64,000 nucleotides of DNA. Source: Cymodocea nodosa (lineage: Eukaryota; Streptophyta; Magnoliopsida; Alismatales; Cymodoceaceae). The DNA lies in assembly GCA_036874045.1 (NCBI GenBank), contig CM072336.1, positions 27,107,501-27,171,500 on the forward strand, written 5' to 3'. Shown here piece by piece: positions 63,360-64,000 of this stretch. The notes beneath the pieces are model-generated. The model searched no databases. It saw nothing but the letters and a program-made list of their open reading frames with translations, and was not told where the DNA came from. Numbering within the stretch: the stretch's first letter is position 1; every line of letters begins with the position of its first letter. A program made the translations under genes and the position numbers.

Positions 63360-64000
63360 CTGACGCTCTTACATGGACACTAAAGCAAGCTGCCACAACA
63401 ATTACTTGGAGTCAAATAAGTTTCTTCAAACTTCAGACTAAATCTTTCAACAATAACTAGTCATGATATTGGTTACGATCTTAGAAGACATTGGCATTAC
63501 ATTTATAATTCCACAAAAACTGACTACTTCACAACAGGTTATTCTTTCACTTACCAAAAAGTAAATATCTGTAGCCAAAAAACTATGGAATAGAACATGT
63601 CTAACAGCTTATTATTAAAACAAAGAAAATCTCCAACAATTAAAAAACTTATTATAATGGAACTAACAGGTCGATAAATGCCTTCACATTGCTAGCTCTT
63701 TGTGTTCCTTATCCTCGTCTATCACTTATTCATGTCGCATCGAAAATTAATCTCATGTGAAACTCCTAACAATGTACGTCTAACCACATCAGGTCTTAAA
63801 ATGATAAGACCATTTTCGTTTGATGTTTAAAAGTATTACCCAAATTTGGTTTTTAGTTTTTATGTGGTTTTTCCCCGTGATTAAGCATAAATACAAACAA
63901 CGTTTCCTTTCTGCAATATTGTAAATACAAAGGTATCAACGGTAAGATAACATAGTTGAATATTTTCTTAATTATGAGAGAGGAAGTCTTAAATTCAAAC
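63360..64000. other. AT-rich stretch at the right edge
   Basis: Nothing recognisable is present. It may be an intron of the putative minus-strand gene. Confidence 0.3.

Noticed and set aside
1..64000. CRISPR arrays, tRNA or rRNA genes
   Set aside because: No regularly spaced repeat array was seen and no tRNA or rRNA core sequence was recognised by eye. A tRNAscan run would be needed to exclude tRNAs.

Overview
The window is nuclear DNA of a flowering plant. The genes are split by GT-AG introns, the product families are plant-type (PPR, ZIF-like, NOI/RIN4-like, plant COX17), and AT-rich spacers carry worn plant transposons. GC-rich first exons (RER1, the universal stress protein) that become AT-rich downstream suggest a monocot, probably not a grass. 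That placement is inference and not firm.

Layout, left to right. 1-5.8 kb is AT-rich spacer with promoter-like patches. 5.87-11.60 kb (+) holds a ten-exon SNU23/ZMAT2 splicing factor. 13.79-15.98 kb (-) holds an intronless mitochondrial PPR gene of the PPR40 (At3g16890) type. 16.8-17.3 kb holds a MITE-like element. 20.64-23.57 kb (-) holds a three-exon RER1 retrieval receptor. 25.2-28.35 kb (+) holds COX17, whose long leader intron contains an antisense Copia integrase fossil and a 124-bp tandem duplication. 29.2-29.8 kb holds an RTE-type LINE endonuclease fossil. 30.66-32.30 kb (-) holds a four-exon universal stress protein. 34.55-35.79 kb (+) holds a broken PIF/Harbinger transposase. 36.34-37.74 kb (-) holds a truncated, frameshifted LRR receptor-like protein pseudogene. 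38.39-46.49 kb (-) holds a seventeen-exon ZIF-like MFS transporter. 46.5-58.2 kb is a gene-poor stretch with a second PIF/Harbinger fossil (-), a Copia RT/RNase H plus 3' LTR fossil (+) and long microsatellites. 58.26-62.41 kb (+) holds a three-exon NOI-domain (RIN4-like) protein with a hAT-like MITE in its large intron. A possible last exon of a minus-strand gene lies at 63.29-63.36 kb.

The genes are ordinary single transcription units with unrelated jobs: splicing, mitochondrial RNA/respiration, Golgi-ER sorting, copper delivery to cytochrome oxidase, stress response, metal/chelator transport and immunity-related membrane scaffolding. PPR40-type and COX17 genes both serve mitochondrial respiration, but nothing suggests co-regulation. 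Exon coordinates were joined by hand, and every intron phase closes in the genes reported as intact.

I found no convincing new biological system. The most useful unexplained observations are two related degraded PIF/Harbinger copies, two MITE-like elements with terminal repeats and target-site duplications, the direct repeat bracketing the receptor pseudogene, and the insertions inside the COX17 leader intron.
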